A stretch of 64,000 nt of DNA from an uncultured Methylobacillus sp. Lineage in GTDB: Bacteria; Pseudomonadota; Gammaproteobacteria; Burkholderiales; Methylophilaceae. The notes beneath the pieces were generated by a model, which saw nothing but the letters and a program-made list of their open reading frames with translations, had not been told where the DNA came from and did no database searches. Below, in pieces: positions 37,247-45,946 of this stretch. The translations under genes were made by a program, and so were the position numbers. Each line of letters begins with the position of its first letter. The first letter of the stretch is position 1. Location of the stretch: positions 1-64,000 of the forward strand of contig CAIJXJ010000041.1 in the NCBI GenBank assembly GCA_903824575.1. The letters run 5' to 3'.

Positions 37247-38252
37247 TTTTTTCTACCAATTTCAGTTGTGCATTCATGGCCCGGGTCATGTGCAAGTGAC
37301 CCTGCCCATCCACCAGCAACACATGAGTAATGCCCATGGCTATTGCGGACTGGCGCCAGCCTTTCAGGCCCGAGATGAAGATCGGCTTCGATGCTGCATC
37401 GGACAGGGTACCGGCATGTACACCGGGAGGCACCAGAATGGTCACGGCCTGTACGCCCTGCGTTGGATAACCGTTTCGCGGATCGATCAGATGACAGTAG
37501 CGTTTGCCACCAAACTCGAAGTAGCGCTGATAGTCTCCAGAGGTGCCGATCGCCCAGCCATCCGGTAAATCCAGCGTCGCCATGGGTCCGGGCTGGCGTG
37601 GGTGCTGTATGCCCACGCGCCAGGGATGATCGCCATGCATCCCGAGTGCAATGATGTTGCCACCGACATTGATCAAAGCACCATGTACTTTTTCGGCTCG
37701 CAAATATGCGCTGGCACGGTCGAGCGCGTAGCCCTTGGCATAACCGCCAAGATCCACCTTTACCCACCGATTGCGGCTACTAACCTGGCCCCCTTCAATC
37801 TGGATGTCGGTCATGCGCGGCTGGGCCCGGGTCAACGCCCGGATTTGTTCCGGATCAGGACTGATTGGTGTGAATTCGTCACGCTGGAAGCCCCACAGTT
37901 TAATCAGTCTCCCTATGGCCGGATTGAAAAGCCCATCAGCACGCTGTGAAAGACTCGTTGCGTCCAGAAGGATCCCGGCCAATTCAGGCGACACACCTCT
38001 CGGTTTACCGTCGGCAAAAGACGCATTAAGCTGGTACAGCTCGCCGCCTGGTTGCCATGCATGCAACTGAACATGCAAGCGCTGAAAATCCTGCTCTATG
38101 TGATTTGCCAGCAATCGCGCACGCTCGTCAGTTTCGCCATAGATAGTAATGTCGACCATGGTACCGAACACATAGGTCTGTGACTGGTAGAGCGGCTCGC
38201 GCCCGCAGCCGTCTAGCAGCAGGATGAAAATCAGGATCAGACAGTGGCGCAT
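37221..38252 (-). CDS. apbE: FAD:protein FMN transferase ApbE
   Basis: A 343-residue lipoprotein that attaches FMN covalently to a Thr/Ser in flavoprotein partners outside the cytoplasmic membrane. Start at 38252 gives a signal peptide with lipobox LLDGC. Family motifs: VFGTMVDITIYG, WVKVDLGGYAKGYALDRA, NVGGNIIALG, AIGTSGDYQRYFE and HLIDPRNGYPTQ. It overlaps gshB by 16 bases and the NusG_II gene by 26. No RnfG/NqrC-type target with an FMN-attachment motif is in the window, so its substrate is open. Confidence 0.92.
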   Translation of the reverse strand: MRHCLILIFILLLDGCGREPLYQSQTYVFGTMVDITIYGETDERARLLANHIEQDFQRLHVQLHAWQPGGELYQLNASFADGKPRGVSPELAGILLDATSLSQRADGLFNPAIGRLIKLWGFQRDEFTPISPDPEQIRALTRAQPRMTDIQIEGGQVSSRNRWVKVDLGGYAKGYALDRASAYLRAEKVHGALINVGGNIIALGMHGDHPWRVGIQHPRQPGPMATLDLPDGWAIGTSGDYQRYFEFGGKRYCHLIDPRNGYPTQGVQAVTILVPPGVHAGTLSDAASKPIFISGLKGWRQSAIAMGITHVLLVDGQGHLHMTRAMNAQLKLVEKNVTLEVLP

Positions 38253-39181
38253 GAGCGTTCGAGCGCATCCAGGAACAATGCCGCCGGATTGCAATCGGTC
38301 TGTGCGCAGATCTCCACCATGCAGGTAGGGCTGGTAACGTTGATTTCAGTAAGATGCTCGCCGATGACATCCATCCCGACCAGGAACAAGCCTGATTTTT
38401 TCAATTCAGGCCCGACCGCATCGGCAATTTCACGATCGCGCGGGGTGAGCGCTTGGGCCACGCCGGTGCCTCCTGCAGCAAGATTACCACGGGTTTCACC
38501 CGATTTCGGAATACGGGCCAGGGCATAGGGCAGCGGCACTCCATCGATCATCAAAATGCGTTTGTCGCCAGACTTGATCTCGGGCAGGTAGCGCTGAGCC
38601 ATCACGGTGCGCCTGTCGTAATGGGTGATGGTTTCCAGGATCACGCCAATGTTGTGGTCGGCGCGGTGCAGGCGGAACACACCACTGCCACCCATGCCGT
38701 CCAGGGGCTTGACCACGATATCGCCATGTTCAGCCAAAAAGTCTCGGATTTCCTCACTGCTGCGGGTCACCAGAAATTCCGGTGCGAATTGCGGGAAACG
38801 CGCCACCGACAGTTTCTCGTTCCAGTCACGGATCGACTGCGGGCGATTTAGAACGCGTGCCCCCTGCTGCTCGGCGATTTCCAACAGATAGGTACTGTAG
38901 ACGTATTCACTATCGAAGGGCGGATCCTTGCGCATCAGGATGGCGTTGAACAATTCGGGCACCTGCTCAAATTGTTCACCCAAGTGATACCAGCTGTGCC
39001 CTTGGCTGAACTCGAACGCAGTTGTTTGTAATCGCGCCACGCCATCTCGCAGCAACAAACCGGACTGCCCGGTGACGAACAGTTGATGAGCCCGCCTTGA
39101 TGCCTCGCGCATGATGGCGACACTGCTATCTTTATAGACCTGCAGGCTTTCGAGCGGATCCAAAATAAGGGCGATTTTCAC
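38237..39181 (-). CDS. gshB: Glutathione synthetase
   Basis: A 314-residue ATP-grasp ligase adding glycine to gamma-glutamylcysteine. Start MKIALILDPLESLQVYKDSS is standard; DMGGSGVFRL-like KPLDGMGGSGVFRL, RYLPEIKSGDKRILMIDG and the metal/ATP residues in ETRGNLAAGGTG and EINVTSPTC are present. Its ATG is three bases after the vapC stop; gshA lies just beyond the toxin-antitoxin pair. Confidence 0.95.
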   Translation of the reverse strand: MKIALILDPLESLQVYKDSSVAIMREASRRAHQLFVTGQSGLLLRDGVARLQTTAFEFSQGHSWYHLGEQFEQVPELFNAILMRKDPPFDSEYVYSTYLLEIAEQQGARVLNRPQSIRDWNEKLSVARFPQFAPEFLVTRSSEEIRDFLAEHGDIVVKPLDGMGGSGVFRLHRADHNIGVILETITHYDRRTVMAQRYLPEIKSGDKRILMIDGVPLPYALARIPKSGETRGNLAAGGTGVAQALTPRDREIADAVGPELKKSGLFLVGMDVIGEHLTEINVTSPTCMVEICAQTDCNPAALFLDALERSCATV

Positions 39182-39184
39182 CCA

Positions 39185-39553
39185 TTAATCCTCAATTTGA
39201 TAGGGTATGCGAACGCCAGGAACATCCCCAGGAAAATCTCTGCTATTGCATGTCACCAGCAATAGATTGCGGGATTGTGCGGAAGCCCAGATGATGGCGT
39301 CCGGCAAGCGTAATTTTTGGGTGCGGCGAAGCGTGACAGCCAACTCCATGACCGCCTCATCAGCCACTACCATCTCAAATCGCCGCAAGTATGCGCGCGT
39401 AGCTGCTTCTGTTTCCTCAGTGGCACCGACCATGACCGTAGCCCAGGTGATGGCACTGATAAAACCGCGCTCGTATTTTTCCAGTTCGATGCGAGCGCTC
39501 TCAATCCCATTCAAGTAATCGATCAGGACATTGCTATCGAACAGCGCATTCAT
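39185..39553 (-). CDS. PIN-domain toxin (VapC-like)
   Basis: A 122-residue PIN-fold RNase. The acidic active site is visible: Asp7 in LFDSNVLIDYL, Glu near residue 46-48 (TEETEA region), Asp in RLPDAIIWASAQ and the final NSRDFPG. It starts within the antitoxin stop (ATGA). Such toxins cleave tRNA or rRNA when the antitoxin is degraded. It sits inside the glutathione operon. Confidence 0.88.
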   Translation of the reverse strand: MNALFDSNVLIDYLNGIESARIELEKYERGFISAITWATVMVGATEETEAATRAYLRRFEMVVADEAVMELAVTLRRTQKLRLPDAIIWASAQSRNLLLVTCNSRDFPGDVPGVRIPYQIED

Positions 39554-39771
39554 TGTCGTTCGTCGCTCAAATTGCTCTGATCATCCAGGCTATCCAGCAC
39601 TGGCAGATGCTTTTTCCACAGACCGAAGGCCGACTGATTGCCGACTGCATGCTCCTTGAGAAAAGCATCGACCGCCTGCCGTACCGCTTCCGCACGTGAT
39701 AGCCCGCGTTGCCTGCAAAGTTCACCCAGAGCAGCAATTTGCGCATCCGGCAGATCAACAATGGTCCGCAT
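39550..39771 (-). CDS. Ribbon-helix-helix antitoxin (VapB-like)
   Basis: A 73-residue protein from the ATG at 39771: MRTIVDLPDAQIAALGELCR then GLSRAEAVRQAVDAFL is a ribbon-helix-helix DNA-binding fold; the C-terminal part (AFGLWKKHLPVLD) would wrap the toxin. RHH antitoxins usually repress their own operon. The longer upstream frame is not supported. It begins 46 bases after gshA. Confidence 0.85.
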   Translation of the reverse strand: MRTIVDLPDAQIAALGELCRQRGLSRAEAVRQAVDAFLKEHAVGNQSAFGLWKKHLPVLDSLDDQSNLSDERQ

Positions 39772-39817
39772 GAAAACTCCAGTGATGAATGATAACGATG
39801 CCATACATCATAGCTTG

Positions 39818-41095
39818 TTACCCCTTCGGTGCAGTGTCTTCCAATTCCAGGCTAGCCGCCAAAAGCGCCAATCTGGCAATGACACCATAGGCATAGAACC
39901 GATTGGGCAGGGTATCCGGCTGGCCGGCGCAGTCAGGCAAAGAGCAGGGGGTGTCGAAGGCAAGCGGTACGAAATGGCTGCCGGGAGCATTGAGGTTTTC
40001 ATCAATACCGCGACCGGTATGCACCCGATAGAAGCCACCAACGACGTAATGGTCCATCATGTAGATCACTGGTTCCGCCACCGCATCGTGGATATGTTCG
40101 AAGGTATAGACGCCTTCCTGGATAATGACCTCGCTGACCTCCAGGCCCTCCTTTACTACCGACATCTTGTTGCGTTGTTTGCGGTTGAGGCCGCGAACAT
40201 CATCCGGGCTTTTTACCGTCATGATGCCCATGCCATAGGTGCCGGCATCGGCCTTGACGATGACGAAGGGATCTTGCGTGACGCCATATTCGCGGTATTT
40301 TGCACCGATGCGTGACAACAGATCAGACACCTGCGACGCCAGGCAATCCTCTCCCACGCGCTCCTGGAAATTAATCATGCCGCAACTGGTAAACATCGGG
40401 TCGACCAGCCATGGATCGATGCCAATCAGTTCGGAAAACTCGCGCGCAACCCGGGTATAGGCGGCGAAATGTCTGGTTTTGCGTCGAACCGCCCAGCCCG
40501 CATGCAAGGGCGGGATGACAGATTGTTCAAGATTCTGCAAGATCTCTGGAATGCCGCCGGAAAGGTCATTATTGAGCAAGATGGCACAGGAATCGAAATC
40601 GTCTAACACCAGGCGATTGCCAATCCGCCGTACCGGCTCGAGCAGTAGTTCACCCCCCTGCGGCAAGGCCAGGCGGGTGGGCCCGGTGATCTCGGGGGAG
40701 ATGCTGCCGATGCGCGCATCCAGTCCAGCTTGGCGCAGGATATTGAGCAAGGCGGCCACGTTCTGCAGATAAAAGCTGTTACGTGTGTGATTTTCCGGGA
40801 TCAGGAGAATGCGCTGCGCCTCCGGGCAGATCTTCTCCACCGCCGCCATCGCCGCTTGCACGCACAACGGCAAAAAATCAGGATTCAGATTATTGAAACC
40901 AGCAGGGAACAGATTGGTATCGACTGGCGCCAGCTTGAAGCCCGCATTGCGCAGATCGACCGAGGCATAGAAAGGCGTACCGTGGGTCAGCCACTCGGTA
41001 CGCAACCAGTGCTCGATACGAGGCATGGCAACGAGAATGCGCTGTTCGAGTTCGAGTAGCGGGCCGGTTAGTGCAGTCGTCAGATGGGGAACCAT
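39818..41095 (-). CDS. gshA: Glutamate-cysteine ligase, T. ferrooxidans type
   Basis: A 425-residue enzyme of the TIGR02049 (gshA_ferroox) family making gamma-glutamylcysteine. Hallmarks are YASVDLRNAGFKLAPVDTNL, FPAGFNNLNPDFLPL, LIPENHTRNSFYLQNV, and KADAGTYGMGIMTVKS. Length is standard. It begins the minus-strand run leading through vapBC to gshB and apbE. A terminator-like hairpin stands about 30 bases before its start codon, so its leader may be regulated. Confidence 0.92.
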   Translation of the reverse strand: MVPHLTTALTGPLLELEQRILVAMPRIEHWLRTEWLTHGTPFYASVDLRNAGFKLAPVDTNLFPAGFNNLNPDFLPLCVQAAMAAVEKICPEAQRILLIPENHTRNSFYLQNVAALLNILRQAGLDARIGSISPEITGPTRLALPQGGELLLEPVRRIGNRLVLDDFDSCAILLNNDLSGGIPEILQNLEQSVIPPLHAGWAVRRKTRHFAAYTRVAREFSELIGIDPWLVDPMFTSCGMINFQERVGEDCLASQVSDLLSRIGAKYREYGVTQDPFVIVKADAGTYGMGIMTVKSPDDVRGLNRKQRNKMSVVKEGLEVSEVIIQEGVYTFEHIHDAVAEPVIYMMDHYVVGGFYRVHTGRGIDENLNAPGSHFVPLAFDTPCSLPDCAGQPDTLPNRFYAYGVIARLALLAASLELEDTAPKG

Positions 41096-41124
41096 GAGTT
41101 GATTTTAACACGTTCATGACGTGC

Positions 41125-41151
41125 AAAAAAATGGGCGCCATCAGGCGCCCA
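41125..41151 (-). terminator. Terminator-like hairpin in the gshA leader
   Basis: On the minus strand TGGGCGCC-TGAT-GGCGCCCA is followed by seven T (41131-41125). It lies only about 30 bases before the gshA ATG. Either it blocks read-through from upstream or it is an attenuator; a promoter cannot easily fit between it and the gene. Confidence 0.7.
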
Positions 41152-41256
41152 AAGGAGGAGATTTAAGCTTTGGAGGAAGCTCGAGTTTACATAAGCAATA
41201 GGCATGCCAGATTTTAAAAAGACTTGCATGGCAAACACGAAACAGGCCAGCATCGT

Positions 41257-41286
41257 AAAAAAACCTGCGACAAAACGCAGGTTTTT
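41257..41286. terminator. Terminator downstream of the Anbu gene
   Basis: AAACCTGCG-ACAAAA-CGCAGGTTT with T-runs on both strands (TTTTT on plus, TTTTTTT on minus), about 70 bases after the Anbu stop on the minus strand. Confidence 0.85.
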
Positions 41287-41356
41287 CATGGGGTGCATGC
41301 TTCAATTGCGAGGCGTGGTTAAAGCCGGAACACAACCACCCGGGCAGTTCTACCTT

Positions 41357-42085
41357 TCAACACCAGTCGGGAGCAGGCAATTCGGAAAACACCTTTTTCA
41401 GCCCTTCTGCCCAGCCGCGCCGAAGCTGATTAAAATAGGGGTCAGCATCGGTGATGCGTTTCTTGCAAGCCGTGCTGTAGCTGTCTGCGCGGTATATGAA
41501 CAGGTCGATGGGCATGCCAACCGACAGGTTACTGCGAATGGTTGAATCGAACGAAATCAGGGTGCATTTGGCCATCTCGTCGAGGTCGGTATGATTACCA
41601 ATGACCCGGTCCAGAATGGGCTTGCCATACTTGGTTTCGCCGATCTGAAAATAAGACGTCTCAGGAACCGCCTCAATGAAATTACCTGCCGCGTAAATAT
41701 TGAACAGACGCGGTCGTTCCCCCACAATCTGCCCGCCCAACAAGATGGCCTGGCTGAAATCTGACGCGTGGCGACGCAGATGTTCTGCATCTTCATGGTG
41801 CACGGCGCGCACCGCATCGCCCACAATTCGTGCAGCCTCAAACATGGAGACCGCTGTATACAAGTTAGGCACCACGCTTTCAGTGATGTCTTTTTGCAGG
41901 CGATTGATCACGGCCTGTGAAATCGCAAGATTGCCTGAAGTCAGCAGCACCAACACACGTTCATCCGCCTGAGAGAAAATATTCATCTTGGGGAATATCG
42001 CCACATGGTCCACCCCTGCGTTAGTGCGGGAGTCGGAAGCCATGACCAAACCGGTGTCTAGCAGAATGCCTACGCAATAAGTCAT
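41357..42085 (-). CDS. Anbu proteasome-like peptidase (proteasome-type protease)
   Basis: A 242-residue N-terminal-nucleophile hydrolase related to proteasome beta subunits and HslV. I choose the ATG at 42085 so that removal of Met exposes Thr1 of MTYCVGILLDTG; the family requires this. SDSRTNAGVDHVAIFPKM carries the conserved Asp and Lys of the active site, and GNLAISQAVIN and AAGNFIEAVPETSYFQIGE follow. Anbu genes are typically grouped with alpha-E, ATP-grasp and transglutaminase-like genes, and all of these are in this window, though 8 kb or more away on either strand. It ends in a clear terminator and is divergent from ppc. Confidence 0.9.
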   Translation of the reverse strand: MTYCVGILLDTGLVMASDSRTNAGVDHVAIFPKMNIFSQADERVLVLLTSGNLAISQAVINRLQKDITESVVPNLYTAVSMFEAARIVGDAVRAVHHEDAEHLRRHASDFSQAILLGGQIVGERPRLFNIYAAGNFIEAVPETSYFQIGETKYGKPILDRVIGNHTDLDEMAKCTLISFDSTIRSNLSVGMPIDLFIYRADSYSTACKKRITDADPYFNQLRRGWAEGLKKVFSELPAPDWC

Positions 42086-42226
42086 GAATTGAAGTGCTAC
42101 CATGATAAAGAGAAAAGGGTTTCATCATAAACGCACAGACTGAGTCTGACAAATGCGGCATCCAGCTCGCTCTTGGCTTGATAGTTGCTAATGTATAAAA
42201 CTTAATCAACCATCGAGGGATCCAGC

Positions 42227-45007
42227 ATGACGTCAAACTCCGTTGCGCATGAAAAGTGGCTCAAAGACAACATACGCGATCTAGGCCGCATTCTGGGGGA
42301 AGTGATACGAGACAAGGAAGGCGAACAGACCTTCGAAATGATCGAATCGATTCGTCAAGCGGCGGTAAAGTTTCATCGTGATGCTGACCAGGCTTCAGCC
42401 AAGACACTCGATCGGTTGCTGAAATCTCTGGATACAGACCAGGCGATCGCCGTCGCCCGCGCCTTCAGCTATTTCAAGCATCTGGTTAATATTGCCGAGG
42501 ACCTCTCTAGCCACAAACAGATCTCGCAGCATGAGGTTGACTTGGAGCCGGGTCAACTCCCGCACTCACTGGCCAGCTTCAAACAGCAACAAATAGCGCT
42601 GCCTGCGATCGAGGCATTTTTTTCAATGGCTCTGATCTCGCCTGTGCTGACGGCGCATCCGACCGAAGTCCAACGCAAGAGCCTGCTTGATACTGAGCGT
42701 TCCATCTCGGCCCTGCTGGCCAACAAAGCGCAATGCCTGTCCCGGCAAGAGGCCTTGCGCAACGAGCGTCTGCTGCAAGCCGCCATCACCCTGTTGTGGC
42801 AAAGCCGGATGCTGCGATATTCACGACTGACGGTCAGCGATGAAATTGACAATGCGCTAACCTACTACCGTATGAGTCTGCTCGATACCATCCCGGAACT
42901 GCTGCAGGATCTGGAACAGGAAATCATCACTCAATTTGGCGAAGAAGGCCGGAACTTCAGCTTACCCGGTTTCCTGCAAATGGGCAGCTGGATCGGCGGC
43001 GACCGCGACGGCAACCCTAACGTCAACGCCGCTACTCTTCTGCAAGCCATAAAAGCACAAGCCATCACCGCCATCGACTTCTACCTGCAGGAGACCCGGT
43101 TGCTGCGGGGCGAACTATCACTCAGCACCAGACTAGTCAAAGTCACGCCTGAATTACTGCAACTGGCACAAACTTCTCCTGACCAATCCCCGCATCGCCA
43201 GGATGAGCCTTACCGTCTGGCACTGGTAGCGATGCTCGAACGGTTACAGCAAAGCCGTATGCAGCTGACCGTAAAAGCGCCGGTAACCGGCGTAACTACT
43301 GCTCTCGCTGCCTATGAGCATGACACGGATTATCTGGCCGACCTCAACATCATTGCCGCTTCCCTTTCAGCCAACAGTGCAGATGCGCTGATTTATCCAC
43401 GCTTGGGAAAACTGATCAAGGCCGTCGAGACCTTTGGCTTCCATCTGGCGACCATTGATTTGCGGCAGAGTTCAGATGTACATGAGGCGGTCATCACCGA
43501 ATTGTTTCAAAAGGCCGGGGAGAGATTCAGCTACACGCAACTCGATGAGGCCGACAAGGTCAGGACGCTGCTGGCTGAATTGAGCCAGCCCAGATTGTTG
43601 TATTCTCCCTTTCAGGACTATAGCGAACTAGTGGAGTCTGAAGTCGGCGTATTCCGGGCAGCCCTTGAAGTACGGCGGAAATTCGGTCCGCGTGCCATTC
43701 GTCAGTATGTCATTTCACACACAGAGGCGCTATCCGATCTGCTGGAAGTAGCGCTGTTGCAGAAAGAAGCCGGACTGTTGCGCGGCCAGTGGGGCACAGC
43801 CAAGGTCGAGATGGATCTCAACATCTCACCGCTGTTCGAGACTATTGAGGACTTACGCAACGCTCCTAGCATCATGAGCGAGTGGCTAAGTCTGACCGGC
43901 ATCCGTCACCTGCTGCGTTACCAGGGGGGTTGTCAGGAAATCATGCTGGGCTATTCCGATAGCAACAAGGATGGGGGCTTCCTGACCTCCAATTGGGAGT
44001 TGTACAAGGCGGAAATTTACCTGGTAGAACTGTTCCGCCAAGCCAAAACCCGCCTGCGTCTGTTTCATGGCCGTGGCGGGACTGTCGGCCGTGGCGGCGG
44101 CCCGACCTACCAGGCCATCATGGCGCAGCCGCAGGGCACGGTGGATGGTCAGATTCGCCTTACCGAACAGGGCGAAATCATCAGTAACAAGTTTTCCGAC
44201 CCCAGGGTCGCCCGCCGTAACCTTGAAACCATGGTTGCCGCCACCATCGACGCCACGCTGTTTCCGCAAGATCAGTTGTCCCCTGTCCGGCGCCATGAGT
44301 TTGAGGCCTTAATGGACAAACTCTCGGCTACCGCCATGGCCGAGTATCGCAATCTGGTCTACGAGACGCCAGGATTCACTGAGTATTTTTTCAGTGCCAC
44401 CCCGATCAACGAAATAGCCGAACTCAACATTGGCAGCCGCCCCTCAGCGCGAAAGGCCACGCAACGCATCGAGGATCTACGCGCGATCCCGTGGGGTTTC
44501 TCCTGGGGCCAGTGCCGACTGCTGCTACCCGGCTGGTATGGCTTTGGCAGTGCCATTGATCATTACTTGAATTCCGGCATGGATGCGGCCGGCAAGCAAG
44601 CACGCCTGCAGATCCTGCGCCAGATGCACCAGGAATGGCCACTATTCAAGACTCTGCTCTCGAACATGGATATGGTGCTTGCCAAAACCGATCTGGAGAT
44701 GGCCGGGCGTTACGCCCAGTTGGTGGAAGATGAAACTCTGCGCAACCATGTTTACGGTCGTATCAAACACGAGCATGAACTCACCGCTCAGGCACTGACC
44801 GTGCTGCTCGACAGCCCGGTCAGGTTGTCTAGCAACCCTGCACTGGCGGAATCCATACGGCGCCGCTTACCCTACCTTGACCCGCTCAATCACCTGCAGA
44901 TCGAGCTAATCAGGCGCCACCGCGCGGGCGCCACCGATGACCGGGTGCGTCGAAACATCCATCTCACGATCAACGGCATTGCCGCTGGTCTTCGCAATAC
45001 CGGCTGA
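42227..45007 (+). CDS. ppc: Phosphoenolpyruvate carboxylase
   Basis: A 926-residue enzyme forming oxaloacetate from PEP and bicarbonate. The three classical motifs are present: LTAHPTEVQRKS with catalytic His, the FHGRGGTVGRGGGP loop, and YSDSNKDGGF. Length is slightly longer than the E. coli enzyme (883). In serine-cycle or RuMP methylotrophs it fills up the TCA pool. It stands alone between Anbu and a repeat element. Confidence 0.96.
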   Translation: MTSNSVAHEKWLKDNIRDLGRILGEVIRDKEGEQTFEMIESIRQAAVKFHRDADQASAKTLDRLLKSLDTDQAIAVARAFSYFKHLVNIAEDLSSHKQISQHEVDLEPGQLPHSLASFKQQQIALPAIEAFFSMALISPVLTAHPTEVQRKSLLDTERSISALLANKAQCLSRQEALRNERLLQAAITLLWQSRMLRYSRLTVSDEIDNALTYYRMSLLDTIPELLQDLEQEIITQFGEEGRNFSLPGFLQMGSWIGGDRDGNPNVNAATLLQAIKAQAITAIDFYLQETRLLRGELSLSTRLVKVTPELLQLAQTSPDQSPHRQDEPYRLALVAMLERLQQSRMQLTVKAPVTGVTTALAAYEHDTDYLADLNIIAASLSANSADALIYPRLGKLIKAVETFGFHLATIDLRQSSDVHEAVITELFQKAGERFSYTQLDEADKVRTLLAELSQPRLLYSPFQDYSELVESEVGVFRAALEVRRKFGPRAIRQYVISHTEALSDLLEVALLQKEAGLLRGQWGTAKVEMDLNISPLFETIEDLRNAPSIMSEWLSLTGIRHLLRYQGGCQEIMLGYSDSNKDGGFLTSNWELYKAEIYLVELFRQAKTRLRLFHGRGGTVGRGGGPTYQAIMAQPQGTVDGQIRLTEQGEIISNKFSDPRVARRNLETMVAATIDATLFPQDQLSPVRRHEFEALMDKLSATAMAEYRNLVYETPGFTEYFFSATPINEIAELNIGSRPSARKATQRIEDLRAIPWGFSWGQCRLLLPGWYGFGSAIDHYLNSGMDAAGKQARLQILRQMHQEWPLFKTLLSNMDMVLAKTDLEMAGRYAQLVEDETLRNHVYGRIKHEHELTAQALTVLLDSPVRLSSNPALAESIRRRLPYLDPLNHLQIELIRRHRAGATDDRVRRNIHLTINGIAAGLRNTG

Positions 45008-45043
45008 GTCGGCGTAAACTCCGTCTAATTGATCGAAAATTAT

Positions 45044-45121
45044 TTAAGGATGCACTGATTGATCAAAGCCTGTCCTGAGCTTGCCGAAGGGCATAATTTC
45101 GAATAAATCAGTGCTATCTAG
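45044..45121. repeat. REP-like dispersed repeat with short terminal inverted repeats
   Basis: About 78 bases containing the widespread GTCCTGAGCTTGCCGAAGG core, bounded by GCACTGATT (45052-45060) and its complement AATCAGTGC (45106-45114). The edges AAGGATGCACTGATT resemble ends of small palindromic elements seen in related genomes (from memory). A possible second end, AATCAGCGCCTCCTTA, is at 47047-47062. Confidence 0.6.
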
Positions 45122-45144
45122 ACAAAATTAAGGAAACCCCCTCT

Positions 45145-45942
45145 GTGTGGCTCCGTACCGGTTGTGACATTAGCTTTGACGTGAGCATTCCTACCCCCTT
45201 CATTCTGATGCTGCGTCCACGCAGCGGATTGCATCAATGGGTAGCGCGCGAGTCATATACACTAATACCGAGCGTGCCCGTGGTCGAATATACCGACCAT
45301 TATGGCAATCTGTGTCAGCGCCTGATCGCGCCTTCCGGTGAATTCTTCATTCGCACCGCATCCGACATCATGACGGCCGACCAGTTGGACGTGTGTCCCG
45401 GCGCGCCGTTCGCTGAGGTACAGGATCTGCCGGATGCGACACTTACTTACCTGTTGCCCTCACGCTACTGTGAATCCGACCGTTTCATCGATCTTGGACG
45501 AGAAATCGTGGCGGATGCGGCACCAGGCTATGACCAGGTAGCCGCCATCGTGGCCTGGATTCGGAACAACGTAAATTTCAACCCGGACTCGCTCCACTTC
45601 CAGTTATCTGCAGTTGAAGTCAACGCACAACGCGAAGGCGTGTGCCGGGAACTGGCACACCTGGCCATCGCCCTCTGTCGTGGCTTATGTATTCCGGCGC
45701 GCATGGTGGTCGGCTATCTGCATGGACTGCAACCAATGGACTTTCATGCCTGGTTCGAAGCCTATGTCGGCGGACGCTGGTATACATTCGATGCCACCCA
45801 ATCCCAACCAAGGGGAGGGCGGGTAACCGTTGCCTATGGTCGCGATGCAGCCGACGTGGCCATATTCACCCAGTTTGGTCCGGCCCTCTACCCCCGGGAA
45901 ATTTCGGTACGTGTTGAAATGCTGAATTCTGCGCCAGATTGA
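45145..45942 (+). CDS. Transglutaminase-like cysteine protease, family member 1
   Basis: A 265-residue protein from a GTG start. The N-terminal beta domain ([17 protein letters not shown]) precedes a transglutaminase fold whose triad is Cys167 ([10 protein letters not shown]), His201 ([10 protein letters not shown]) and Asp216 (YTFDATQ). Bacterial members are thought to be peptidases or isopeptide-forming enzymes. It is followed four bases later by a second transglutaminase-like gene, so the pair is cotranscribed. Both belong to the families grouped with Anbu and ATP-grasp/alpha-E genes. Confidence 0.88.
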   Translation: MWLRTGCDISFDVSIPTPFILMLRPRSGLHQWVARESYTLIPSVPVVEYTDHYGNLCQRLIAPSGEFFIRTASDIMTADQLDVCPGAPFAEVQDLPDATLTYLLPSRYCESDRFIDLGREIVADAAPGYDQVAAIVAWIRNNVNFNPDSLHFQLSAVEVNAQREGVCRELAHLAIALCRGLCIPARMVVGYLHGLQPMDFHAWFEAYVGGRWYTFDATQSQPRGGRVTVAYGRDAADVAIFTQFGPALYPREISVRVEMLNSAPD

Positions 45943-45946
45943 TGTG

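Noticed and set aside
41080-41298. 72-residue minus-strand frame MHPMKNLRFVAGFF...
   Set aside because: It runs through two terminator hairpins and overlaps the gshA start; no ribosome-binding site before it.
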